Of a DNA stretch of 64,000 nt, positions 10,053 to 18,218 are shown in pieces. The position numbers were made by a program, and so were the translations under genes. Under the pieces are notes generated by a model. The model saw only the letters and a list, made by a program, of their open reading frames with translations, searched no databases and was not told where the DNA came from. Numbering within the stretch: position 1 is the first letter of the stretch; every line of letters starts with the position of its first letter. The stretch comes from JAWOJB01 sp046484325 (GTDB taxonomy: Bacteria > Actinomycetota > Acidimicrobiia > Spongiisociales > ZC4RG35). The stretch lies in the NCBI GenBank assembly GCA_046484325.1, contig JAWOJB010000024.1, positions 1 through 64,000 on the forward strand, written 5' to 3'.

Positions 10053-10312
10053 CAGAGGTCCCGCCGTTCGATGTAGCGCGCCACGATGACCGTGCCGATG
10101 AAGGCGACGAGGGTGAGCACCACCAGCAGTGGCACCAGGTACTCGCTCTCGGTTCGGGCGGCCTCGACCGCCGCCAGGGCGCCCACCATCGCCAGCACCA
10201 GGTCGAGCGCGAGCATGCGGTCGGCCACGGTCGGACCGCGCACGAGCCGCACGGCGGCGATGAGGCCGGCCGAGCCGAGCATCAGCTCGATCGTGGTCAG
10301 GAACTCAGGCAC
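10052..10312 (-). CDS. mrpF: Mrp antiporter subunit F (operon 1)
   Basis: 86 residues, three membrane segments, with RLVRGPTVADRMLALDL near residues 22-38, the family hallmark. Small membrane subunit of the Mrp Na+/H+ antiporter. It overlaps mrpD by 8 nt and the fusion gene by one base. Confidence 0.9.
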   Translation of the reverse strand: MPEFLTTIELMLGSAGLIAAVRLVRGPTVADRMLALDLVLAMVGALAAVEAARTESEYLVPLLVVLTLVAFIGTVIVARYIERRDL

Positions 10313-11774
10313 GGCCCATCACCGCCTCGACGTATGCTCCCGGATCCACGAGGTCCCCTGCCGCCCGGGCGGCAAGCTCGTACAGGGGTTGGGCGGCGAA
10401 GGCCACGACCAGGCTGACCACGAGGAGGGCGGCGGTGGCACCGACCATCGTCCGGTCGAACGGTCGGGCGGGCCGATCCTCGGACTCGCCCCAGAAGGCG
10501 GCGGCCCAGATCTTGGTCATGGAGAAGAGGGTGAGCAGGCTGACAAGCAGGCTGACCGCCACCACCACCGGCCGGTCGAGGGCCAAACCCTCACGGATGA
10601 GGGCGAGCTTGGCGACGAAGCCACTGAAGGGGGGGAGCCCGGCCAGGGACAGTGCCAGCGGCAGGAAGAGCACTGCGGCCACCGGTCCTCGGTGGAGGAG
10701 ACCCCCGAGCCGCTCGAGCCGGCCGGTCCCGGCCTCGGCCTCGACCAGGCCGCCGACCAGGAACAGCCCGGTCTTCACCACGATGTGATGGACCATGTAC
10801 AACACCGTCGCCGCCAGCCCCGCCAGGGTGAGGAACCCGAGACCCATGATCATGTAACCGATCTGGCTGATGATGTGGAAACTCAGGATCCGCTTGACCT
10901 CGCCCTGGGAGACCGCCCCCAGCACCCCGATGAGCATCGTTGCCCCGGCGATGAAGAGCAGCAGGGTGGAGGGCCCCTCGGGGGCGAAGATCAGGGTCTG
11001 GGTGCGAACGATGGCGTATACCCCGATCTTGGTGAGGAGGCCGGCGAAGATCGCCGTCACCGCGGTCGGTGCCGTCGGATAGGCGTCGGGCAGCCAGTTG
11101 AACAGCGGGAAGATGGCGGCCTTGATCCCGAACACGACGAGGAACAGGGTGCCGAGTCCGATCCGCACGGGGTCGGGCAGGTTCCCCACCCGGCCCGCCA
11201 GATCCGCCATGTTCACGGTGCCGGTGGCCGCGTAGAGGAACGCCACGCCCGACAGGAACAGCGCCGAGGCGAGCAGGTTGATGATGACGTAGGTCATCGT
11301 CGCCCGTACCTCCCGGCGCTCCGCCCGGAGCGTGAGGAGGACGTAGCTCGAGATCAGGGTGACCTCGAAGGCAACGAACAGGTTGAAGATGTCGCCCGTG
11401 AGAAAGGCCACCGACACGCCGGCCGTGAGGGTGAGGTAGACGGGGTGGAAGTACCAGGTGGTCTCCTCCCATTTCATCTGGGCCACCGCGTACACGAGCA
11501 CCGCCAGGAACATGACGGCCGCCACCGTCAGGAGGATCGCCGAGAACCGGTCGGCCACCAGGGCGATGCCGGCCGGGGCCGGCCAGGCCCCCACGTCCAC
11601 CACCTGGGTCCCCAGCCGATCCACCCGGACGAGGAGCATGATCGCGATGGCGAGGTGGGCGACGATGGCGCCGATCCCCACTACCCGCTGGACGCGAGGC
11701 CGCCCTCCTGCCGCCGTCGAGACGGCCGCCGCGAGCAGCGGGACGATGATCGGGGCGACGACGAGCCAGCTCAC
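10305..11774 (-). CDS. mrpD: Mrp antiporter subunit D (operon 1)
   Basis: 489 residues from a GTG that overlaps the mrpC stop (GTGA). NuoM/N-like proton-translocating subunit with about 14 membrane segments. The conserved Glu in FVAFEVTLISSYV and Lys in VFGIKAAIFPLFNWLPDAYP, both needed for ion transport in this family, are present, as is the helix-7/8 LTKIGVYAIVR. Its length equals that of its paralogue in operon 2 exactly. Confidence 0.92.
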   Translation of the reverse strand: MSWLVVAPIIVPLLAAAVSTAAGGRPRVQRVVGIGAIVAHLAIAIMLLVRVDRLGTQVVDVGAWPAPAGIALVADRFSAILLTVAAVMFLAVLVYAVAQMKWEETTWYFHPVYLTLTAGVSVAFLTGDIFNLFVAFEVTLISSYVLLTLRAERREVRATMTYVIINLLASALFLSGVAFLYAATGTVNMADLAGRVGNLPDPVRIGLGTLFLVVFGIKAAIFPLFNWLPDAYPTAPTAVTAIFAGLLTKIGVYAIVRTQTLIFAPEGPSTLLLFIAGATMLIGVLGAVSQGEVKRILSFHIISQIGYMIMGLGFLTLAGLAATVLYMVHHIVVKTGLFLVGGLVEAEAGTGRLERLGGLLHRGPVAAVLFLPLALSLAGLPPFSGFVAKLALIREGLALDRPVVVAVSLLVSLLTLFSMTKIWAAAFWGESEDRPARPFDRTMVGATAALLVVSLVVAFAAQPLYELAARAAGDLVDPGAYVEAVMGRA

Positions 11775-12124
11775 GACCCCATCCTCCGGGCGACCCGGCG
11801 GTCTTCGACGTCGTCCTCGACCTGGTCGCTGCCGGTGAGCACATGGCTGCGATAGGCGAGTGCCAGCAGGAAGACGGTCACCCCAAAGCTGATGACGATG
11901 GCAGTGAGCACCATCGCCTGGGGGAGCGGATCGGTGGGCGCTGTCGAGCTGCCATCGGTGATCGGCGGTGCCCCGGATCGGCCCCCGGAGAGCAGGAGCA
12001 GGAGGTTGGCTGCGTGGGAGATGAGCCCCAGGCCGACGATGATCCTGGTCAGGTTGCGCTGCAGGAGGAGGTAGGTGCCGGCGCCGAACAGCAGCGACGC
12101 TGCCACCACGAGCGCGGTGTTCAT
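11771..12124 (-). CDS. mrpC: Mrp antiporter subunit C (operon 1)
   Basis: 117 residues, NuoK-like with three membrane segments (GAGTYLLLQRNLTRIIVGLG; DPLPQAMVLTAIVISFGVT). The polar C-terminal tail SDQVEDDVEDRRVARRMGS is nearly the same in the operon 2 copy. Overlaps mrpB and mrpD by 4 nt each. Confidence 0.92.
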   Translation of the reverse strand: MNTALVVAASLLFGAGTYLLLQRNLTRIIVGLGLISHAANLLLLLSGGRSGAPPITDGSSTAPTDPLPQAMVLTAIVISFGVTVFLLALAYRSHVLTGSDQVEDDVEDRRVARRMGS

Positions 12125-12555
12125 GTGGCCATCTCCGGCTCGTCACGCCCGAAGGCCTGGAGCAGTTGGAGCGTCATCCCGGACACCACCAGGTACACGC
12201 CGGTATCGAAGAAGAGGACCGACACCAGCTTCACCTCTCCGACCAATGGCAGCGAGAACTTCCATATGAAGCTCTCCATGAAGGCGGCTCCCACCAGCAT
12301 CGGCAGTGTCGAGACGGTGGCGGCGAGCAGCAGGCCGGTCCCGAGCACCGAGGCCCCCCCGATCGGGACCCTGGCGCGGACGGCCGCGGTGCCCCCCGCC
12401 AGGAACACGAGGATCAGGCCGGCCGAGGCGGCGAGGCCGCCGGCGAAGCCTCCGCCCGGCTGGTTGTGGCCCGCGAAGAGCAAGTAGAGGGAGAACACGA
12501 GCAGGAGCGGGAAGACGCTCCGCACCGCCGCGTCGAGGATGTACGAGCGCCGCAT
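12121..12555 (-). CDS. mrpB: Mrp antiporter subunit B (operon 1)
   Basis: 144 residues. MnhB domain with LYLLFAGHNQPGGGFAGGL near residues 23-41 and KLVSVLFFDTGVYLVV near residue 109. ATG at 12555 shares a base with the mrpA stop (TGATG). Membrane subunit of the Mrp complex. Confidence 0.92.
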   Translation of the reverse strand: MRRSYILDAAVRSVFPLLLVFSLYLLFAGHNQPGGGFAGGLAASAGLILVFLAGGTAAVRARVPIGGASVLGTGLLLAATVSTLPMLVGAAFMESFIWKFSLPLVGEVKLVSVLFFDTGVYLVVSGMTLQLLQAFGRDEPEMAT

Positions 12556-14840
12556 CAGTTCTCCCCGCCCCGGCGTCGGGCGAAGAGTGGGAGGACCAGG
12601 GCGGCGGCACCGAGCGTCGCCACCACGAGGACCGTGATCTCGCCGAGCGTGTCGAACCCCCGGAAGTCGACCAGGATCACATTGACCACGTTGGCGCCTC
12701 CGGCCGCCGGGAGGGCCTGCTCGAGGTAGAAGTCGGACACGGGAGGCTCGGTGCGGGTCGAGCCGGACACCAACACCGCCACCGCCACGAACACGGCGAC
12801 GGCCACCGCCGTCACCACCCGGATCGTCGTGGCGTAGCCCGGTCTCGGGGCCTCGTCGTATCCGATCGGGAGGCGGACGAGGACGAAGGCGAAGAAGAAC
12901 ACGACCAGCGTTTCGACCAGCAGTTGGGTGAGGGCCAGATCGGGCCCGCCTTCGAGCAGGAACAACCCGGCGACCGAGTAGCCCACCGCCCCCAGGAGCA
13001 TCACCGCCACGAAGCGGCGGCGGATCCGCAGGAGCGCGGCGACGACGAGGGCGATGATGGCGACGAGTGCCCACTCGGGGGCGGAGGCGTTGGTCCGCTC
13101 GACCAGGGACACGTTCCCCGCACGGAGGGCGAGCACGGTCGGCACCGACACGGCGGTCAGGACGATCACGGTGAGATAGACGGGAAGCGACCCGTTCTGC
13201 ACGACGGCGGTCGTCCGGCGGGCGAGCGCCAGCATGCCCTCGACGGCCCGGTGGTACACGGTGTCGGCGGCGGGCAGCGGGGTGCGGGACGCCAGCCTCG
13301 ACTGGAACCGCTCGAAGCCGGTACGGCCCCAGGCGAGGGCGGCGCCCGACGCCAACACGAGAGCGGAGAGGGCGAGGGCGGCCGTGGGCCCCGGCCAGAG
13401 CACCAGCTGGCCGGCGGCCTCACCGGTGAGGGCCTCGGTGGCCGCCGTGGCCAGCCGTGCGACGGGCTGGGGGAACAGGCCGAAGGCCAGGGAGGCGCCG
13501 GCGAGGAGTGCCGGCCATCCCACCAGACCGCCTCGGGCCTCGTGGGCGGCACCCGCCTCGGGCGAGAGGGGGCCGGTGAAGGGCGCCAGCAGGAAGCGGG
13601 CCGTGTAGGCGACGGTGAATACCGAGGCAGCGGCCGCCACCAGGGCCGCCGCCGCCGACACCTTCAGCAGGCCGTCGAAAGCCGCCTCCTTGGACACGAA
13701 CCCGAGTGTCGGGGGGATGGCGGCCATCGAGGCCGAGGCGACCGCGGCCACGACGAATGTCCGTGGCATGGTTCGGCGGAGGCCCGAGACCTTGCGGAGG
13801 TCGCGCCCCCCCGCCTCGTGGTCGACGGCACCCACCACCATGAACAGCGAGGCTTTGAACAGGCCGTGGGTGACGACGAGGGCGGCTCCGGCGAAGGCCA
13901 GGTGCGGCTCGCCGAACCCGAACAGGGCGACGATGAACCCGAGTTGGGACACCGTCCCATAGGCGAGCAAGAGCTTGAGATCGTGCTGACGGAGGGCCGA
14001 CCACCCTCCCACCAGCATCGTGACCAGCCCGGCGCCCACGACCGCCGGTCGCCACCATGCCACGTCGAGGACGGCCGGCGAGAAACGGCCGATCAGGTAG
14101 ATGCCGGCCTTGACCATCGTGGCCGAGTGGAGGAAGGCCGACGCCGGAGTGGGGGCGGCCATGGCGCCCGGCAGCCAGAAGTGGAAGGGGAACTGGGCCG
14201 ACTTGGTGAGCGCGCCGAGCAGGACGAGTACCAGCGCGACGTCGACTCCCGGTGGCAGATCGGCCAGCACCGCCGACAGGGACGACGTGCCGGAGGCGAG
14301 GGCGAGCAGCACGAACCCCGCGAGCATGGCCAGTCCCCCGGTGGCGGTGACGAGCGCCGCCTGGAGCGCGGCGGTCCGGGCGGCCGGGCTGCGATCGTCG
14401 TGCCCGATGAGCAGGTAGGAGGTGATCGTGGTCACCTCCCAGAAGACGAAGAGCCCGAACAGGTTGTCGGCGCTCACGATGCCGGCCATGGCGCCGCCGA
14501 AAAGCGCCATGAAGGCGGCGAACCGCCCGGTCTGGGGACGGTCCGGCATGTACCGGGCGGCGAAGCCGAAGATTGTCGATCCCGCCACCCCGATGACGGC
14601 GAGGAAGAGCAGCGAGAACCCGTCGATGCGGAGGTCGAGGCCGAGGTCGAAGGCCGGCACCCAGGCGAGGGTCTCGACGACCGGATCCCCGGCCAGGATC
14701 GGCGCCGCCTCCTTCGCCACCCACGCCACGATCGCCAGGGGCCCCAGCAGGGCGAGCCACATCGACCGGCGGCCGATCCGCCCACCCACGGCCAGGAGAA
14801 CGGCTCCGAGCACCGCGTGCAGAGCGATGACGAGGATCAC
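12555..14840 (-). CDS. mrpA: Mrp antiporter subunit A (operon 1)
   Basis: 761 residues from a GTG start. NuoL-like N-terminal part with VFWEVTTITSYLLIGH (key Glu) and LTKSAQFPFHFWLPGAMAAP (key Lys), and a C-terminal MrpB-like extension ending NVVNVILVDFRGFDTLGEIT. Length is typical for MrpA (750-800). It is the first gene of the operon; a TAGCCT hexamer lies 9 nt upstream (14850-14855, complement) and could be the -10 of a near-leaderless transcript. It exchanges Na+ for H+ with MrpD and supports pH and salt tolerance. Confidence 0.92.
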   Translation of the reverse strand: MILVIALHAVLGAVLLAVGGRIGRRSMWLALLGPLAIVAWVAKEAAPILAGDPVVETLAWVPAFDLGLDLRIDGFSLLFLAVIGVAGSTIFGFAARYMPDRPQTGRFAAFMALFGGAMAGIVSADNLFGLFVFWEVTTITSYLLIGHDDRSPAARTAALQAALVTATGGLAMLAGFVLLALASGTSSLSAVLADLPPGVDVALVLVLLGALTKSAQFPFHFWLPGAMAAPTPASAFLHSATMVKAGIYLIGRFSPAVLDVAWWRPAVVGAGLVTMLVGGWSALRQHDLKLLLAYGTVSQLGFIVALFGFGEPHLAFAGAALVVTHGLFKASLFMVVGAVDHEAGGRDLRKVSGLRRTMPRTFVVAAVASASMAAIPPTLGFVSKEAAFDGLLKVSAAAALVAAAASVFTVAYTARFLLAPFTGPLSPEAGAAHEARGGLVGWPALLAGASLAFGLFPQPVARLATAATEALTGEAAGQLVLWPGPTAALALSALVLASGAALAWGRTGFERFQSRLASRTPLPAADTVYHRAVEGMLALARRTTAVVQNGSLPVYLTVIVLTAVSVPTVLALRAGNVSLVERTNASAPEWALVAIIALVVAALLRIRRRFVAVMLLGAVGYSVAGLFLLEGGPDLALTQLLVETLVVFFFAFVLVRLPIGYDEAPRPGYATTIRVVTAVAVAVFVAVAVLVSGSTRTEPPVSDFYLEQALPAAGGANVVNVILVDFRGFDTLGEITVLVVATLGAAALVLPLFARRRGGEN

Positions 14841-14849
14841 AGCCGGCGC

Positions 14850-14855
14850 AGGCTA
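14850..14855 (-). promoter_or_regulatory. candidate -10 element of Mrp operon 1
   Basis: TAGCCT 9 nt upstream of the mrpA GTG, in the 47-nt gap between the two Mrp operons. The same hexamer recurs in front of other genes here. Without a clear -35 it remains a candidate. Confidence 0.35.
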
Positions 14856-14887
14856 CCGGCGTGCGTGAGCGGTCTTCGCCGGCCCGT

Positions 14888-15706
14888 TCAGGAGGCGGCG
14901 AAGGCCGCCTGGGCCCGCCGTTCCAGCTCGAGGATGCTGCGCCGGACCGCCTCGACCTCGCGGAAGTGGAGGACGTGGACGAAGAGCGTGTCTCCCTCCG
15001 TGCCCACGTCCACGGTGAGGGTGCCGGGCGTGAAGGTGATGGCGTTGGCGACCAGTGGGATGAGGGCAGGGGTCCGGATCTCGACCTCGACGATGGCCTC
15101 GCGGATGTCGTCGTTGTTCGGCGTCACGACCTCCCATGCCACCAGGGTGTTGGCGCGGAGGAGGTCCCACACGTACCACACGAGGAACCGGAGCGCCGGC
15201 ACCAGGCGGATGGTCTCGACGGGGAGCGTGGCGGCGCCGAGCCGTGGCCCGAGCAGCACCGTGGCGACGAGCAGGCCGCCGACCAGGGCCCCGAACGACA
15301 GGTCCCGCCAGAGCAGCATCCAAACCACGACCACCGTGGCTGCCACCAGCAGCCGGGGGGCGCGTGCTCCCTTGAGCACCGACAGGCGGGCGGACGGGGC
15401 GGTCGACAGCTCGTCGGGGTCCAGCCCGGGCGCGTTCCCCGACAGGTAGGCGGCCCGTCCCACCATGTGCCCGGCGATGGGGGTGGTGAGGAACTGGAAC
15501 AACACCACCATCAGCGCCACCTCGGCGAGCTGGATCGACCGGTTCACCATCGCCGCCCCGGCCACGGCCAGCGCCATCCCGAGGGTCGCCGGCTTGGAGG
15601 CGGCGTGGAGCCGGGCGAGGGTCGTGTCAAAGCGGACGACACCGACCGCGGCCACCAGGGCCAGGAGCGACCCGGCGACGATGAGGAAGGCGCCGAACGC
15701 GGTCAT
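14888..15706 (-). CDS. Mrp antiporter MrpG-MrpE fusion protein (operon 2)
   Basis: 272 residues with the same two-domain plan as the operon 1 copy. MrpG domain: VRFDTTLARLHAASKPATLG and FLTTPIAGHMVGRAAYL within the first 95 residues. MrpE domain: WDLLRANTLVAWEVVTP and VANAITFTPGTLTVDV in the C-terminal half. The linker differs in sequence but not in size. Starts inside the mrpF stop (ATGA). Retention in both copies argues against a sequencing error and for a functional fusion. Confidence 0.88.
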   Translation of the reverse strand: MTAFGAFLIVAGSLLALVAAVGVVRFDTTLARLHAASKPATLGMALAVAGAAMVNRSIQLAEVALMVVLFQFLTTPIAGHMVGRAAYLSGNAPGLDPDELSTAPSARLSVLKGARAPRLLVAATVVVVWMLLWRDLSFGALVGGLLVATVLLGPRLGAATLPVETIRLVPALRFLVWYVWDLLRANTLVAWEVVTPNNDDIREAIVEVEIRTPALIPLVANAITFTPGTLTVDVGTEGDTLFVHVLHFREVEAVRRSILELERRAQAAFAAS

Positions 15707-15972
15707 CGCTCCACGTCCCTGGCCTCGATGTACCGGGCGACGAGCACGGTGCCGACGAACGCCACCAGGGTGATGCCCACCAGCACCGGGGTCAGGAACT
15801 CGGTGCCGGTGCGGGCCGAGCCCACCGCGATCCGGGCTGCGAGCACGGCCAGGATGAGGTCGAGGGCGATGATGCGATCGGCCAGGTGGGGACCACGGAT
15901 CAGCCGGATGGTGGCGGTGAGGGCGGCGATCCCCAGGATCGCCTCGACGCCGAGCAGGACCGTCTCAAGCAT
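15703..15972 (-). CDS. mrpF: Mrp antiporter subunit F (operon 2)
   Basis: 89 residues, three membrane segments with RLIRGPHLADRIIALDL. It overlaps mrpD by 8 nt, exactly as in operon 1. Confidence 0.9.
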   Translation of the reverse strand: MLETVLLGVEAILGIAALTATIRLIRGPHLADRIIALDLILAVLAARIAVGSARTGTEFLTPVLVGITLVAFVGTVLVARYIEARDVER

Positions 15973-17434
15973 CGCCGAGCACCGCCATCACGTAGGAGGA
16001 GGGGTCGACGAGGTCCTCGGCGGCCATCGTGGCCAGGTCCCAGAGCGGTCCGGCGGCGAGGGCCACCACCAGGCTGAACCCGGCGACCGCGGCCGTGCTC
16101 GCCAGCATGCCCCGGGGGATCGGCCGGGGGTCGACCTTGCCCTCATCACCCCAGAAGGCTCCCGCCCAGATCTTCAGCATCGAAAACAGCGTGAACAAGC
16201 TGACCACCAGGCTCACCGCCACCACCAGGTTGCGGTCGGCGGCGAGCCCGGCCTGGACCAGGGCCAGCTTGCCGACGAAGCCGCTCAACGGCGGGATCCC
16301 CGCCAGCGACAGCGCCAGCACCAGGAAGAGGACCGCCACCCCCGGCCGGCGGTGGAGCATCCCTCCCAGCCGTTCGAGCCGCCCGGTGCCGGCCTCGACC
16401 TCCACCAGGCCCCCGACCAGGAACAGGCCGGCCTTCACGACGATCTGGTGGACCATGAACACGATCGTGGCGGCCACCCCCGCCACGGTGAGGAACCCCA
16501 GCCCCATCACCATGTACCCGATCTGGCTGACGATGTGGAAGCTGAGCAGGCGCTTGATGTCGCTCTGGGCGATCGCCCCCAACACCCCGACGAGCATCGT
16601 CGCCCCGGCCAGGAAGAGGACGAGGGACGACGGGCCGTCCTGGGGGAAGACGATCGTCTGCGATCGCACGATCGCGTACACGCCGATCTTGGTGAGGAGG
16701 CCGGCGAAGATCGCCGCCACCGGGGTGGGGGCGGCCGGGTAGGAGTCGGGGAGCCACGAGAACAGCGGGAAGATGGCGGCCTTGATCCCGAACACCACCA
16801 GGAAGAGCGTGGCCAGCCCGGCCGTCACCGCCGGCGGGAGGTCGGCAACCCGGCCCGAGAGATCCGCCATGTTGACCGTGCCGGTGGAGGCGTAGAGGAA
16901 CGCCACCCCGGTGAGGAAGAGCGCCGAGGCGAGCAGGTTGATGACGACATAGGTCATCCCCGCCCGTACCTCGTGCTTCCCCGCCCGCAGGCTCAGCAAC
17001 ACGTAGCTGGAGACGAGGGTGATCTCGAACCCGACGAAGAGGTTGAAGACGTCGCCGGTCAGGAACGCGATCGCGGTCCCGGCGGTGAGGGTCAGGTACA
17101 CCGGGTGGAAGAACCAGGCGTCGGCCTCCGCCTCGACCTGGGCGATGGCGTAGACGAGCACGGCGAGCAGCATCACCGCCGACACCGCCAACAGCACGGC
17201 GGACAGGCGATCGGCGACGAGCACGATCCCCACGGGGGCCGGCCAGTTCCCGATCTCCACCACGGCGGTACCCCCGGCGTCGACCGAGGCGAGCAACGCC
17301 ACCGACGCCGCCGCCACCACCGCGACCGTCACCAGCCCGATCGCCCGCTGCCAGGCGAGCCTGCGGGCGGCGGTCACCGACAGGGCCGCCCCGACCAGGG
17401 GGGCGGCCACGACGGTCACGATCAGCCCGGTCAT
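15965..17434 (-). CDS. mrpD: Mrp antiporter subunit D (operon 2)
   Basis: 489 residues, same length as the first copy. Conserved Glu in FVGFEITLVSSYVLL and Lys in VFGIKAAIFPLFSWLPDSYP. Long stretches match operon 1 (for example LTKIGVYAIVR and SFHIVSQIGYMVMGLGFLT), so the two are recent enough paralogues to read by eye. Start overlaps the mrpC stop (ATGA). Confidence 0.92.
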   Translation of the reverse strand: MTGLIVTVVAAPLVGAALSVTAARRLAWQRAIGLVTVAVVAAASVALLASVDAGGTAVVEIGNWPAPVGIVLVADRLSAVLLAVSAVMLLAVLVYAIAQVEAEADAWFFHPVYLTLTAGTAIAFLTGDVFNLFVGFEITLVSSYVLLSLRAGKHEVRAGMTYVVINLLASALFLTGVAFLYASTGTVNMADLSGRVADLPPAVTAGLATLFLVVFGIKAAIFPLFSWLPDSYPAAPTPVAAIFAGLLTKIGVYAIVRSQTIVFPQDGPSSLVLFLAGATMLVGVLGAIAQSDIKRLLSFHIVSQIGYMVMGLGFLTVAGVAATIVFMVHQIVVKAGLFLVGGLVEVEAGTGRLERLGGMLHRRPGVAVLFLVLALSLAGIPPLSGFVGKLALVQAGLAADRNLVVAVSLVVSLFTLFSMLKIWAGAFWGDEGKVDPRPIPRGMLASTAAVAGFSLVVALAAGPLWDLATMAAEDLVDPSSYVMAVLGDA

Positions 17435-17784
17435 CGGCCCGCCCTCCGTGCGATCCGGCGATCCTCGAGGTCGTCCTCCACCTGATCGCTGCCGGTGAGG
17501 GCGTGGCCGCGGAGTGCGAGTGCCAGCAGGAAGGCGGTCACGCCGAAGGTGATGACGATCGCCGTGAGGGCCATCGCCTGTGGCAGCGGGTCGGAGACCG
17601 TCCCCCCGGCGCCGGTCACGATCGGGGGATCGCCGGCTGGCCCGCCCGCCACCAGCAGCAGCACGTTGGCGCCGTTGGCCACGAGGGCGAGGCCGATCAC
17701 GATCCGGGTGAGGGCGCGCTGCAGGAGGAGGTAGGTGCCCATCCCGAAGAGCACCGCCGCCACCGCGATCAGGGCCAGGTTCAC
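17431..17784 (-). CDS. mrpC: Mrp antiporter subunit C (operon 2)
   Basis: 117 residues from a GTG overlapping the mrpB stop (GTGA). Motifs GMGTYLLLQRALTRIVIGLA and DPLPQAMALTAIVITFGVT. The C-terminal tail SDQVEDDLEDRRIARRAGR mirrors the first copy. Confidence 0.92.
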   Translation of the reverse strand: MNLALIAVAAVLFGMGTYLLLQRALTRIVIGLALVANGANVLLLVAGGPAGDPPIVTGAGGTVSDPLPQAMALTAIVITFGVTAFLLALALRGHALTGSDQVEDDLEDRRIARRAGR

Positions 17785-18218
17785 GCGCCCACCCCCTCGG
17801 TGTCCCCGAGCGCCTCGAGGAGGAGGAGCGCCAACCCGGCCACCACCGCGTACACCCCGGCGTCGAAGAAGAGGACCGAAACGAGCTTCACGGTGCCGAC
17901 CAGGGGGAGGGTGAACTCCCAGACGACGCTCTCCATGAAGCCGAGCCCGAAGGCCATGGGGGTCAGCGCCACCACCATCGCCAGCAGCAGGCCGCCGCCG
18001 AGCACCGTCGACGCCGGGATCCCGACCATGCGGTGCAGCCCCCGGGTGCCTCCCGCCAGATAGGCGAGCGAGAGGGCGGCGGCCGCCACCATGCCGCCGG
18101 CGAACCCCCCGCCCGGCTGGTTGTGGCCGGCGAACAGCAGGTAGAGCGAGAACACCATCACGAGCGGGAAGACGGTGCCCACCGCCGCCGTGAGGATCGC
18201 CGAAGGGACCCGGTTCAC
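17781..18218 (-). CDS. mrpB: Mrp antiporter subunit B (operon 2)
   Basis: 145 residues from a GTG overlapping the mrpA stop (GTGA). LYLLFAGHNQPGGGFAGGM near residue 24 and KLVSVLFFDAGVYAVV near residue 110. Confidence 0.92.
   Translation of the reverse strand: MNRVPSAILTAAVGTVFPLVMVFSLYLLFAGHNQPGGGFAGGMVAAAALSLAYLAGGTRGLHRMVGIPASTVLGGGLLLAMVVALTPMAFGLGFMESVVWEFTLPLVGTVKLVSVLFFDAGVYAVVAGLALLLLEALGDTEGVGA

Noticed and set aside
9219..11855. Long plus-strand frames opposite Mrp operon 1
   Set aside because: Compositionally biased (Gly/Arg/His/Gln) and without recognisable motifs; minus-strand genes explain the DNA fully.
12306..15449. 1047-codon open frame on the plus strand across the Mrp region
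   Set aside because: It is antisense to mrpA, the G-E fusion and the gap; its product is a low-complexity Arg/Gly/Glu/His-rich chain with no domain, a by-product of high GC codon bias.
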